NCBI RefSeq assembly: GCF_915070105.1
Contig: NZ_CAJZFJ010000019.1
Location: 1 to 35,609, forward strand
Length of the DNA stretch: 35,609 nt
Origin: an uncultured Porphyromonas sp.
Lineage (GTDB): Bacteria > Bacteroidota > Bacteroidia > Bacteroidales > Porphyromonadaceae
Direction of reading: 5' to 3'
Made by a program: the position numbers and the translations under genes. This document shows, piece after piece, positions 25,859 to 33,311 of the stretch; the first letter of the stretch is position 1; every line of letters starts with the position of its first letter. The notes under the pieces were generated by a model. The model was not told the DNA's origin and did not search any database. It saw nothing but the letters and a program-made list of their open reading frames with translations.

Positions 25859-27787
25859 TTACTGCTCAAGCTGTAGGCTGAGCTCCTCCCATCGGGAGAG
25901 GACAGCCTCCTGCTCTTCCTTGAGCTGGCGATAGCGGTCGAAGAGTGCTTGGTCTGTGGCATGCTCTGGTAGAGCGAGCTTGGCCTCTAGCTGCTGTAGC
26001 TCGGTATCGATCGCCTCACTTCGCTCCTCAGTAGAGCGCAGCTCTCGCTCTAGGGCTCTGCGCTCCTTGGCGGCCTCCTTCTGTCGCTGGTAGTCTTCTG
26101 CCCCCGTCGTGCTACTGGTGGTCTTCACCTCACAAGATGGGGCTCCTGCACGAGGAGTGCTTGGGGTGGTATTGTCCTCCCGATCACGCTTCTCTAGCCA
26201 GTCGTAGATCCCACCGATATGCTCCGTGACCTTGCCCGAGCGGAACTCGTAGACACGAGATACCAAGCCATCGAGGAATACACGGTCATGCGAGACAATA
26301 ATCACCGTACCAGAGAAGCGGAGGATCGCCTCCTTGAGGACTTCCTTGGAGCGGATGTCTAGGTGGTTCGTTGGTTCGTCTAGGATGAGTAGGTTCGCAG
26401 GGCGTAGTAGGAGCTTGATGAGGGCTACTCGTCCTCGCTCTCCTCCGCTTAGTACGGATACCTTCTTCTCAGACTCCTCTCCCCCGAACATAAAGGCTCC
26501 CAGTAGGTCGTTGATCCTAGTCCTGATCTCCCCCTGAGCCTCTCTATCGATCGTCTCGTAGATGGTATAGTCGCCATTGAGCTCTTGGCTCTGGGTCTGG
26601 GCGAAGTAGCCCACCTCTACATTGTGCCCTAGCCGTAGAGAGCCCGTATAGTCCGAGATCTCTCCCATGATACACTTGATGAGGGTGGACTTACCCGATC
26701 CATTCTTCCCCACGAAGGCTACCTTCTCACCTCGCTCAATGGTCATATTTACGTCTGAGAAGACGGTATGTGTCCCATAGCTCTTGGTGAGCCCCTCGAT
26801 GATCACGGGGTAAGCACCCGAGGTAATAGCTGGAAGGAAAGAGAAGTGCATCGCCTTGCGATCAATGTCCTCGATCTGTATACGCTCTACCTTGGCTAGC
26901 TGCTTGAGTCGGCTCTGTACCTGGACAGCCTTCGTGGCCTTGTAGCGGAAGCGCTCGATGAAGTCCTCGGTAGCTTGTAGCTCCTTCTGTTGGTTCTCGT
27001 AGGCACGTCTCTGCTGCTCCAGTCGCTCCTCTCTGAGGGTGAGGTAATGGCTGTAGTTCGTCTTGTAGTCGTAGAGCCTACCTAGCTCTATCTCCAGAGT
27101 CCTGCTGGTCGTAGCGTCAATGAAGGCTCGGTCGTGCGAGATGAGTACAAGGGCGGATGAACCAGAGGCGATGAATCGCTCAAGCCAACGGATCGACTCG
27201 ATGTCCAAGTGGTTTGTCGGCTCGTCCAATAGGAGGACATCAGGACGCTGTAGCAGTATCTTGGCTAGCTCAATACGCATACGCCATCCCCCCGAGAACT
27301 CACTCGTAGGACGCTCTAAGTCTGTACGCTCAAAGCCTAGTCCGAGTAGTGTACGCTCGATGTCTGCCTGTATGCTACCACTAGACTGCATCAGCAGAAG
27401 GTCAGAGCGCTGTGCATGTCGCTCGATGAGCTCCATATATTCGTCACTCTCGTAGTCGGTACGTGTCGCCATCTCTTGGGCTAGATGCTCTACCTCCTGC
27501 TCTAGCTCTGTGATGTGGCTGAAGACCTGCTGACACTCTGCGAGGACTGTCCGCTCATCACTCATCTGCATGACCTGCGGTAGGTAACCTATGCGTATGT
27601 CCTTGGGGCGAGAGATGGAGCCCTCGGTAGGCTCATCTATACCGGCTAGGAGCTTTAATAGAGTGGACTTCCCTGCGCCATTCTTCCCTACTAGGGCTAT
27701 GCGCTCTTTGGCAGAGATGACGAAGGATATATCCTCGAAGAGGGGCTTAGCCCCGAAGTATACAGAGACGTTATTGACGCTTATCAT
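25859..27787 (-). CDS. ABC-F family ATPase (YdiF/Uup type)
   Basis: A soluble twin-ATPase of the ABC-F class; members act on ribosomes, in translation or antibiotic protection. The 642-aa protein has two ABC domains with Walker A GKNGAGKST (34-42) and GKNGSGKST (about 360), signatures FSGGWRMRIELAK and LSGGERGRVALIK, and two LLLDEPTNHLD/LILDEPTNHLD Walker B motifs. No transmembrane segment is seen. An interdomain linker lies about 240-315, and an acidic/basic coiled-coil tail (about 555-642) follows a Ser/Thr-rich spacer. Its start shares a base with the upstream DUF4230 stop (TAATG). Which ABC-F subgroup it belongs to is not certain. Confidence 0.93.
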   Translation of the reverse strand: MISVNNVSVYFGAKPLFEDISFVISAKERIALVGKNGAGKSTLLKLLAGIDEPTEGSISRPKDIRIGYLPQVMQMSDERTVLAECQQVFSHITELEQEVEHLAQEMATRTDYESDEYMELIERHAQRSDLLLMQSSGSIQADIERTLLGLGFERTDLERPTSEFSGGWRMRIELAKILLQRPDVLLLDEPTNHLDIESIRWLERFIASGSSALVLISHDRAFIDATTSRTLEIELGRLYDYKTNYSHYLTLREERLEQQRRAYENQQKELQATEDFIERFRYKATKAVQVQSRLKQLAKVERIQIEDIDRKAMHFSFLPAITSGAYPVIIEGLTKSYGTHTVFSDVNMTIERGEKVAFVGKNGSGKSTLIKCIMGEISDYTGSLRLGHNVEVGYFAQTQSQELNGDYTIYETIDREAQGEIRTRINDLLGAFMFGGEESEKKVSVLSGGERGRVALIKLLLRPANLLILDEPTNHLDIRSKEVLKEAILRFSGTVIIVSHDRVFLDGLVSRVYEFRSGKVTEHIGGIYDWLEKRDREDNTTPSTPRAGAPSCEVKTTSSTTGAEDYQRQKEAAKERRALERELRSTEERSEAIDTELQQLEAKLALPEHATDQALFDRYRQLKEEQEAVLSRWEELSLQLEQ

Positions 27788-28452
27788 TATGGAGTAGTGG
27801 CAGGAATAGGTGTCGGACTAGTAGTGGGGATTTCAGGACTGTATGTATCTCCAGGGATCAAGACTTCCTCAACGACTATAATCGGGCGTCCAGGTAGGAG
27901 GGCTGTGATGAGCTGCTGGAGCTGCCCCCGAGCCTCTAGCCTCGCCTGAGGTAGGAATCGTGGGTCATTCATTATATCTCTATGAGCCTGTGAGAGGATC
28001 TTGGTCTCTAGCTCCTTAGTAGCCGTTCGGTCGGAGGTGGGCTCGGGATGGATACCGAAGATGGACTTGGCCATATAGTAGTACTTGATCGAGTGCGTGC
28101 CATTAGGTCTACGTCCCAGTTCTACCTGAGGCATAGGCAGGGAGACGTAGAGCGTGTCGCCCTGTCCCTGCTGGATGTGGAGTCGCTCTAGGTCAAACTT
28201 GACGTAGGCTACTAGGTCAGCTACGCCCTCGGCCATATAGGAGCCCGAATAGGCCTTGACGGACTGGCGGTAAGTGATCTCCTGGGTGATGAGCCTTAGG
28301 CGCTGGGTGATTTTTGCTTGGAGCTCTACGGGAGTGACCTTAGGCTCCTTGGTCTCCTCTGTTGTATAGGTGCGGTAGAGGTAGAGTGCTACCCCGACTA
28401 AGAGAAGGATGAGAATGAGGATTAGTAGGGGGATGCGGAGTGCTTTCATCAC
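27787..28452 (-). CDS. DUF4230-like membrane-anchored protein
   Basis: A 221-aa protein with one N-terminal transmembrane segment (about 7-28) and a periplasmic domain (about 40-195) rich in beta strands followed by helices, resembling DUF4230. The end is Pro/Thr-rich (about 200-221). Recognisable features are a LRLITQEITYRQSVKAY start of the domain, a DTLYVSLPMPQVELG strand and a helix TKELETKILSQAHRDIM. It overlaps the preceding DUF4230-like gene by 4 nt (ATGA) and the ABC-F start by one base. Function of the family is unknown to me. Confidence 0.75.
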   Translation of the reverse strand: MMKALRIPLLILILILLLVGVALYLYRTYTTEETKEPKVTPVELQAKITQRLRLITQEITYRQSVKAYSGSYMAEGVADLVAYVKFDLERLHIQQGQGDTLYVSLPMPQVELGRRPNGTHSIKYYYMAKSIFGIHPEPTSDRTATKELETKILSQAHRDIMNDPRFLPQARLEARGQLQQLITALLPGRPIIVVEEVLIPGDTYSPEIPTTSPTPIPATTP

Positions 28453-29120
28453 TTAGTCTTGGAGGTTGGGGTGAAGGAGGGATTGCGGGTACTCTCGGCC
28501 TCATCGCTAGGTGAGAGGGTCACTCGGATACGTACCCCGAGCTGTTGCATCATCTCAGAGAGCTTGCTCTCTGCTGCTGCACGAGCATCAGCTAGGAGCT
28601 GAGGGCGTATCTGTAGGAGGGCATCGTCAAGGATCTTAGAGACCTTGGCACGCTGTCGCTGTAGGAGTTCCTCGATCTCGTTCTCCGTGAGGCGTGAGCG
28701 CATTGGGTCTGCCTCCTTACTCACGGCACGGTGCATAGACTCTAGTTCTCTCGTGACCTCTATGGGGGGAAGGACCAGATCGATAGTGCTATCGTTGCGC
28801 TGTCGTATCATCTGTTCGGTGAGTAGCCTAAGGTCGCAGTAGGCAGAGGCCTGACTGACGATCTCGACCTTAGTCTCTCTTGTGCCAAGGAGACGCTTCC
28901 AGCCGAGGAAGCCATCTTGTCTTGGATCTAAGGCAAGGGTGGTACGTAGTTCACTTGTTGCCAACTCTAGGCGAGAAAGGCTCTGAGCTTGCGTAAGCAG
29001 AACTTGTACAGGTGGTGTTTCTTGCTCAGTCTTGGCTCCCTTGCAAGAGTAGAGTAGCCCTAGGGCAAGTAGTACCCCAACTGTATGCCGGGTAAAGGTA
29101 CTTATTATATGCATGACCAT
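28449..29120 (-). CDS. DUF4230-like lipoprotein
   Basis: A 223-aa protein with a lipoprotein signal (hydrophobic VGVLLALGLL, lipobox LYSC, Cys near residue 26). Its domain parallels the next gene's product: LSRLELATSELRTTLALD, then a DSTIDLVLPPIEV strand, then long charged helices (about 130-195). The pair looks like a tandem duplication, one form lipidated and one membrane-spanning (inference from layout). The start may be the second ATG, two codons in. It lies 30 nt after the NADH dehydrogenase gene. Confidence 0.72.
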   Translation of the reverse strand: MVMHIISTFTRHTVGVLLALGLLYSCKGAKTEQETPPVQVLLTQAQSLSRLELATSELRTTLALDPRQDGFLGWKRLLGTRETKVEIVSQASAYCDLRLLTEQMIRQRNDSTIDLVLPPIEVTRELESMHRAVSKEADPMRSRLTENEIEELLQRQRAKVSKILDDALLQIRPQLLADARAAAESKLSEMMQQLGVRIRVTLSPSDEAESTRNPSFTPTSKTK

Positions 29121-29150
29121 GAGTGCTGTATTATGGATGCTATTGTCTAA

Positions 29151-30500
29151 TCATTGCTGGTTGTCGTTGCCCTCATCTCCCTCTTCCCTATGTGCTCGCT
29201 GTAGTCTCTGGTGGTAAGGCTCAATGGGGACATTACGCTTGAGGATAAGACGAAGTGAACGGTCATAGGTGACATAGTTCCATATCCAGTTCAGCAGGAC
29301 GACGACCTTGTTACGTACAGAGAGGATCGAGCGAAGGTGGACTACGAGCCAAAGCACCCAGGCTGTGAAGCCTCCCCACTTAGCCTTGCCTATCTCTGCC
29401 ACGGCTCGGTTACGTCCGATCGTGGCCATAGAGCCTAAGTCTCGGTAGCGGAAGGGTGACTCGGGCTGGTTCTGTAGGCGAGCCTTGAGGTTTTGGGCTA
29501 GGAGCTTGGCCTGCTGTAGTGCGACCTGTGCTAGCTGTGGGTGCCCGTTGGGATACTTGGGGTCTGCGGTCATGAAGCTTTGGTCTCCAATGGCAAAGAC
29601 ATTCGTCAGCCCCAAGATTTGGCTGTGGTCGTCTACTAGGATACGCTTGCCCCGCCCCAAGGTCTCTGCACTGATGCCCTCTATAGTGTTGGCTACGATA
29701 CCACTAACCCAGATGACAGTACGAGTCTTCATCTCTGTCCCATCACTGAGGGTTAGGGTCTGCCCATCATAGTTGGATACCATCGTGCCCGTGTGGATCT
29801 CTACCCCAAGCTCAGATAGCCCCTGAGCTGCGGTCTCAGAGCTCTTCTCACTCATTGCCTGTAATAGCCGAGGTGAAGCATCAAGGAGATGTATGCGGAA
29901 GAGCGAGGTGTCGAGATAAGGGTAATCCTTAGGTAATACGTACCGCTTCATCTCTGCGAGTGCCCCTGCTATCTCTACCCCCGAGGGGCCACCCCCAACA
30001 ATAGCTACAGTGAGGAGAGCGTCACGCTGAGCCTCATCGTCTGAGACGAGAGCCTTCTCAATGTTCTGCAGGAGTACATTACGTAGATTGATGGACTCAT
30101 AGAGTGTCTTCATCGGGAGGCTATGACGAGCGATCTCCTCATTACCGAAGAAATTGGTCATCCCACCACAGGCGAGCACGAGATAATCATACTGCACCTC
30201 GCCGACAGAGGTGAGTAGGACATTGCGTAGAGTGTCTACACCCTCTACCTCAGCCATACGAAAGAGGAAGTTCTTTTTCTTACGGAAGGCCGAACGGAAG
30301 GGGAAGGCGATGGAGCTTGGCTCTAGCCCCGAGGAGGCCACTTGATAGATCAGTGGGGGGAACTGATGATAGTTATGATGGTCAATGAGTACGACTTGGA
30401 AGAGTTTACTATCTAGGCTCTGTGCGAGCTTGAGCCCACCGAAGCCTCCACCTGCTATCACTACCCTGGGGAGCGAAGACTGAGGAATATTGATACTCAT
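29151..30500 (-). CDS. Type II NADH:quinone oxidoreductase
   Basis: A non-proton-pumping flavoenzyme that passes electrons from NADH to quinone at the membrane. The 449-aa protein has an FAD Rossmann motif IAGGGFGGLKLA (15-26), HHNYHQFPPLIYQVA, the NADH-binding VGGGPSGVEIAGALAEM (168-184) and the second FAD motif TNVFAIGD. The C-terminal third includes a hydrophobic, Trp-rich stretch (GGFTAWVLWLVVHL) typical of the membrane anchor. It is probably the first gene of a four-gene unit with two DUF4230-like genes and the ABC-F gene. Confidence 0.92.
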   Translation of the reverse strand: MSINIPQSSLPRVVIAGGGFGGLKLAQSLDSKLFQVVLIDHHNYHQFPPLIYQVASSGLEPSSIAFPFRSAFRKKKNFLFRMAEVEGVDTLRNVLLTSVGEVQYDYLVLACGGMTNFFGNEEIARHSLPMKTLYESINLRNVLLQNIEKALVSDDEAQRDALLTVAIVGGGPSGVEIAGALAEMKRYVLPKDYPYLDTSLFRIHLLDASPRLLQAMSEKSSETAAQGLSELGVEIHTGTMVSNYDGQTLTLSDGTEMKTRTVIWVSGIVANTIEGISAETLGRGKRILVDDHSQILGLTNVFAIGDQSFMTADPKYPNGHPQLAQVALQQAKLLAQNLKARLQNQPESPFRYRDLGSMATIGRNRAVAEIGKAKWGGFTAWVLWLVVHLRSILSVRNKVVVLLNWIWNYVTYDRSLRLILKRNVPIEPYHQRLQRAHREEGDEGNDNQQ

Positions 30501-30903
30501 AGCGCTTTATACTTTTTGGAGGATAAAATTGAATACATCTCTAAAACAACTTGATACCTGTATAATGTTCGCCTCTCTTCTCGCTTTAATGTAGCCCTGA
30601 TATTCCCCCTCCCCAAAGGCTTATACTCATTCCTCCCCTCATCTTTGTTTCTCCTCCGGATTGGCAATCTCTTCCTCGTGACTGTGGAGGCATTAAAGCC
30701 CTAGCCCTTCGAGGCTTATTTGGCGATAGGTAGCTCTTCCTACAGGTAGTCCTTCGGCTATTGGGTGCTTCCATGCACACAAGACTCTCTTCCACCTCTA
30801 GTAGGCTGTATCCTTAGTAGCTAGAGAATATACGGCTACAAAGGTAGCTGTTTTCCCCCAGCCTCTCTTGGACAACACCCAAGGGGTAAGGGCTGATGCA
30901 TGA
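30501..30903. other. Intergenic region upstream of NADH dehydrogenase, no gene seen
   Basis: No credible frame: the short open stretches lack family features. The first 60 bases are AT-rich and should hold the NADH dehydrogenase promoter, but no clean TAnnTTTG box shows on the minus strand. The right edge runs into copy C of the palindromic element. Confidence 0.4.
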
Positions 30904-31190
30904 AATCACTACAGTGCGAGGGCAAGGTTGTCAAGGAGCATACGCCGAAAAGATCGAAGTATCTATGTCCCAGGTGTAGAGATCCCCAGTGTATCCCTCC
31001 TACCTAGGTGGGATAAGTATACACGTGTGTATACAACAGTGTACACGCGTGTACACAACCTCGCTCTAAGTATCTCCTCTGTAGGGCTCGCTTGTATGCT
31101 ATTTCTTGGGGATAATGCCTAGGTTCTTTAGTGATGCACTAAGGCTCTCTGGAATATAAAATAATACCCCTGAAGATCCAAAGGCAGGAG
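30904..31190. repeat. Dispersed palindromic intergenic element, copy C
   Basis: Third copy, with only two dyads, at 31017-31034 (GTATACACGTGTGTATAC) and 31039-31056 (GTGTACACGCGTGTACAC), again 22 bp apart. The box AACCTCGCTCTAAGTATC follows at 31057. The 5' flank GCGAGGGCAAGG...GAGCATACGCC matches copy B, and TATCTATGTCCCAGGTGTAG matches copy A's and B's equivalent. The 3' flank includes AATAATACCCCTGAAG. The loss of exactly one 22-bp unit relative to A and B suggests gain or loss by whole units. AT-rich accessory DNA begins just after it. Confidence 0.8.
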
Positions 31191-31391
31191 TGTGCGAGCG
31201 AGATCATGCGTCGGCCCAGCCCAAGGGGGAAGTGTTATTCACGCTAATAGCTGTATATTTTGGCTGACACGTAAGTTTGTTTGACTCCAACATCCTCTTC
31301 AGGGGACGTCAAATAATTGATACTCCCTTTGATTATCTAGGATCTGAGCAAAGGGTGTCCATGTTGACTGAGATAGTTCCTCAGGAATGCT
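31191..31391. other. Leader region of the HD-domain gene
   Basis: No gene. GCTGTATATTTTGGCTG at about 31250 is nearly repeated at 31388 (GCTGTATATTTGGCGG), where it forms the promoter box; the earlier one may be a second, spaced-out promoter or a duplicated remnant. Confidence 0.35.
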
Positions 31392-31399
31392 GTATATTT
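31392..31399 (+). promoter_or_regulatory. -7 box of the HD-domain gene
   Basis: TATATTTG fits TAnnTTTG and ends 31 bp before the ATG at 31430. A TTG lies 26 bp upstream, longer than usual. Confidence 0.4.
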
Positions 31400-31429
31400 G
31401 GCGGCAACGAAGAATGCAAGTAAGATTCT

Positions 31430-32404
31430 ATGAAGCGATTTACCAACTGTACTCTAGGGGCTAGAGATGTTATCCTACTGTTAGAAGAACTACATAGACG
31501 TGGCTATGAACGCATGCGTTTCTTTGGTTATCTATCACCTAATAGGATGGCTTATAGAGTTCATCTAGCCCGTCAAGATGCAATGAGTGAAAATGGGTAC
31601 GAATTGGAGGGAGAGGCTATTTGGTATTCCTCTGTTGGCTCTGATTGCTGTGGGCTATCTGCGGATTCTCTTGCTGATGAGTTCCTCGAAGAGTTTGCAG
31701 AGCACCCAGATCTATTCAGGGCAAAGGCTGAGGATTCAGATTATGTACAGTGGTTTAGACGAGTAGTAGAGCTTGCATGCAGAGGCATTTATCTAAATCC
31801 CTACTCGGATGATCGTATAGTGAGTATATGTAGTGGATATATCGATACAATTGGAGGAGATGGCGAACGTCTTCCTTTGCCTCCGGTATCTCCACGGCCA
31901 TTTACTGGAACACCTGCTGCGCATGTTTGGGTGGAATGTGCTTCTCTAGTTGCCAAGCATCTGCATCTGGGACAAGTAGATAAGGCTGGTGTGCCTTATT
32001 ACGAAGGTCATCTCTCTGCTGTTGCTGCTCAGGGAAGGGACTGGCGTGAACGGGTAGTTGGTTATCTGCATGATAGTACTGAGGATACCCAATATAAGCT
32101 GGACTCCGTGCTATCTCTTTTGGAAGATTTTGCAGGGGCTTCGTTACCTAGGCGAGATAGAAATGAAATAGAGCGAGCACTAAGGCTTCTAGACCACCAT
32201 TGTGCAGCTAATCGAGAGTCTTATATACAAGGCATAGTGGCTAGTCCATTAGCAACAGCTGTCAAACTACACGATTTGACTCATAACATGGATCTTTCTC
32301 GACTAGTATCCCCTTCTCTAGGGGACTATGAATGCTTGGAACGCTATAAATGTGAGTTTGCCTATCTGAGTAGTTTTCTTCGTCCGCCAACTTATCTCAA
32401 CTAG
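31430..32404 (+). CDS. HD-domain protein with a (p)ppGpp-hydrolase-like C terminus
   Basis: A 324-aa protein. The C-terminal half (about 165-310) carries the RelA/SpoT hydrolase (MESH1-like) HD pattern: AKHLHLGQVDKAGVPYYEGH with H194, then LHDSTEDT (H214-D215, E218-D219), then VKLHDLTHNMD (D282, N286). These match the metal and catalytic residues of ppGpp hydrolases; there is no synthetase domain. The N-terminal 160 residues (LLEELHRRGYERMRFFGY..., a Cys pair at 73-74, acidic helix 78-95) are unrecognised. Codon use is AT-richer than the genes to the left. It could be an alarmone hydrolase or another nucleotide phosphohydrolase; the fold is the firmer claim. Confidence 0.75.
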   Translation: MKRFTNCTLGARDVILLLEELHRRGYERMRFFGYLSPNRMAYRVHLARQDAMSENGYELEGEAIWYSSVGSDCCGLSADSLADEFLEEFAEHPDLFRAKAEDSDYVQWFRRVVELACRGIYLNPYSDDRIVSICSGYIDTIGGDGERLPLPPVSPRPFTGTPAAHVWVECASLVAKHLHLGQVDKAGVPYYEGHLSAVAAQGRDWRERVVGYLHDSTEDTQYKLDSVLSLLEDFAGASLPRRDRNEIERALRLLDHHCAANRESYIQGIVASPLATAVKLHDLTHNMDLSRLVSPSLGDYECLERYKCEFAYLSSFLRPPTYLN

Positions 32405-32547
32405 CTTATATTTATAGAATCGTTGGATAGACAATCTAAGCTTTTCCTTTCGAGGAACTTGACTGTTGATAAGAAGAGTGAGGTGCAGATGAAGTACAAG
32501 AATAGGGGAACGAAAACCTTCGAATGAAGCCTAACGAGTAGATAGAT

Positions 32548-32584
32548 AAAAGGAAAGGTGCTCATAACGAGCGCCTTTCCTTTT
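32548..32584 (+). terminator. Terminator downstream of the HD-domain gene
   Basis: Arms AAAAGGAAAGGTGCTC (32548-32563) and GAGCGCCTTTCCTTTT (32569-32584) pair over 16 bp with one G-U-compatible mismatch around a 5-nt loop, with T-rich sequence at the end. It lies about 145 nt after the stop codon. Confidence 0.8.
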
Positions 32585-32647
32585 TGGGTGATACTTAGTC
32601 TTTGCTTGTGGTCAGCAGCTACTTGCCGATGCAATATATTTACCTCT

Positions 32648-32681
32648 GTATCGATTAGGCGATAAGCCTTCTAATCGGTAC
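32648..32681. repeat. Orphan inverted repeat
   Basis: Arms GTATCGATTAG (32648-32658) and CTAATCGGTAC (32671-32681) pair with one mismatch around 12 nt, with an internal GGC/GCC. It is not followed by a T-run, so a recombination or binding site is as likely as a terminator. Confidence 0.35.
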
Positions 32682-32909
32682 AAATACCCCTCAAATAAAT
32701 GGAAAAACAGTTTTATGTGCCTATTTTATAGGGGGGGACATATTTGTATCGCATGGCTTGGTCCTCAGTCTTTCAATCTTCTTTGGGGTGTTACGCTCTA
32801 TAAATCAACAGATTATAACACCTCCCATTTGTAATTGGCACGCTTGCCCAGTGTAAAAGTTCCCATTTCGGAGCATATTAAGGCAATGTGGTGCAGGAAA
32901 AATACTTGA

Positions 32910-32937
32910 TATAATTATTTTTCTTTCAACAATTATA
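32910..32937. promoter_or_regulatory. Possible HipB operator inverted repeat
   Basis: TATAATT (32910-32916) and AATTATA (32931-32937) form a 7-bp inverted repeat with 14 bp between, about 20 bp before the HipB -7 box. HipB proteins autoregulate by binding inverted repeats at their promoter; in AT-rich DNA this may be chance. Confidence 0.25.
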
Positions 32938-32955
32938 ATAGTGAGATTAAAAGCT

Positions 32956-32963
32956 TATATTTG
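32956..32963 (+). promoter_or_regulatory. -7 box of the hipBA promoter
   Basis: TATATTTG fits TAnnTTTG and ends 25 bp before the ATG of the HTH gene. No clear -33 box. Confidence 0.45.
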
Positions 32964-32987
32964 CGTATTATATGATGTGTTGAAGAT

Positions 32988-33308
32988 ATGGCAAAGAATA
33001 CAATGGGGACTAAGTTGCCCCGAAAATTAGAGCAGAAGATGCAGATTGTAGGAGAGCAAATCAAGTTAGCCCGACTGCGTCGTAATCTTAGTGTGGCACA
33101 GATTGCTGAGCGTGCTACTTGTTCCCCTTTGACCGTCTCTCGTGTGGAGAATGGAGCCCCTACTGTGTCGATCGGGATTTACTTGCGAGTACTCTATGCC
33201 CTTCAGCTTGAGGACGACATCCTCCACCTTGCTAAAGACGATGAACTGGGACGGCGCCTCCAAGACCTTTCTCTCATCAATCGCCGCCGTGCCTCCAAGA
33301 AAGAATAA
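32988..33308 (+). CDS. hipB: HipB-like XRE-family antitoxin/repressor
   Basis: A 106-aa DNA-binding protein with an XRE-type helix-turn-helix (about 20-75): GEQIKLARLRRNLSVAQIAERATCSPLTVSRVENG, then a conserved IGIYLRVLYALQLEDDI helix. A short basic tail (RRRASKKE) follows. In HipAB systems this protein binds and silences the kinase and represses the operon. The gap to hipA is 3 nt, so they are co-translated. Confidence 0.9.
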   Translation: MAKNTMGTKLPRKLEQKMQIVGEQIKLARLRRNLSVAQIAERATCSPLTVSRVENGAPTVSIGIYLRVLYALQLEDDILHLAKDDELGRRLQDLSLINRRRASKKE

Positions 33309-33311
33309 ACT

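Larger units (their letters stand above)
32405..32955. other. AT-rich intergenic region with two hairpins
   Basis: No convincing gene. A 77-aa frame on the minus strand (32634-32401) overlaps the end of the HD gene and the terminator and is probably chance. The notable items are the terminator at 32548-32584 and an orphan inverted repeat at 32648-32681, followed by a G-run (GGGGGGG at about 32731) and increasingly AT-rich sequence up to the HipB promoter. Confidence 0.4.

Noticed and set aside
30586..30795. 69-aa minus-strand frame upstream of NADH dehydrogenase
   Set aside because: Composition and codon pattern unlike the real genes and no signal or domain visible.
32401..32634. 77-aa minus-strand frame after the HD gene
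   Set aside because: It overlaps the HD gene's end and a clear terminator hairpin, has a hydrophobic but irregular sequence and no homology I recognise; most likely chance in AT-rich DNA.
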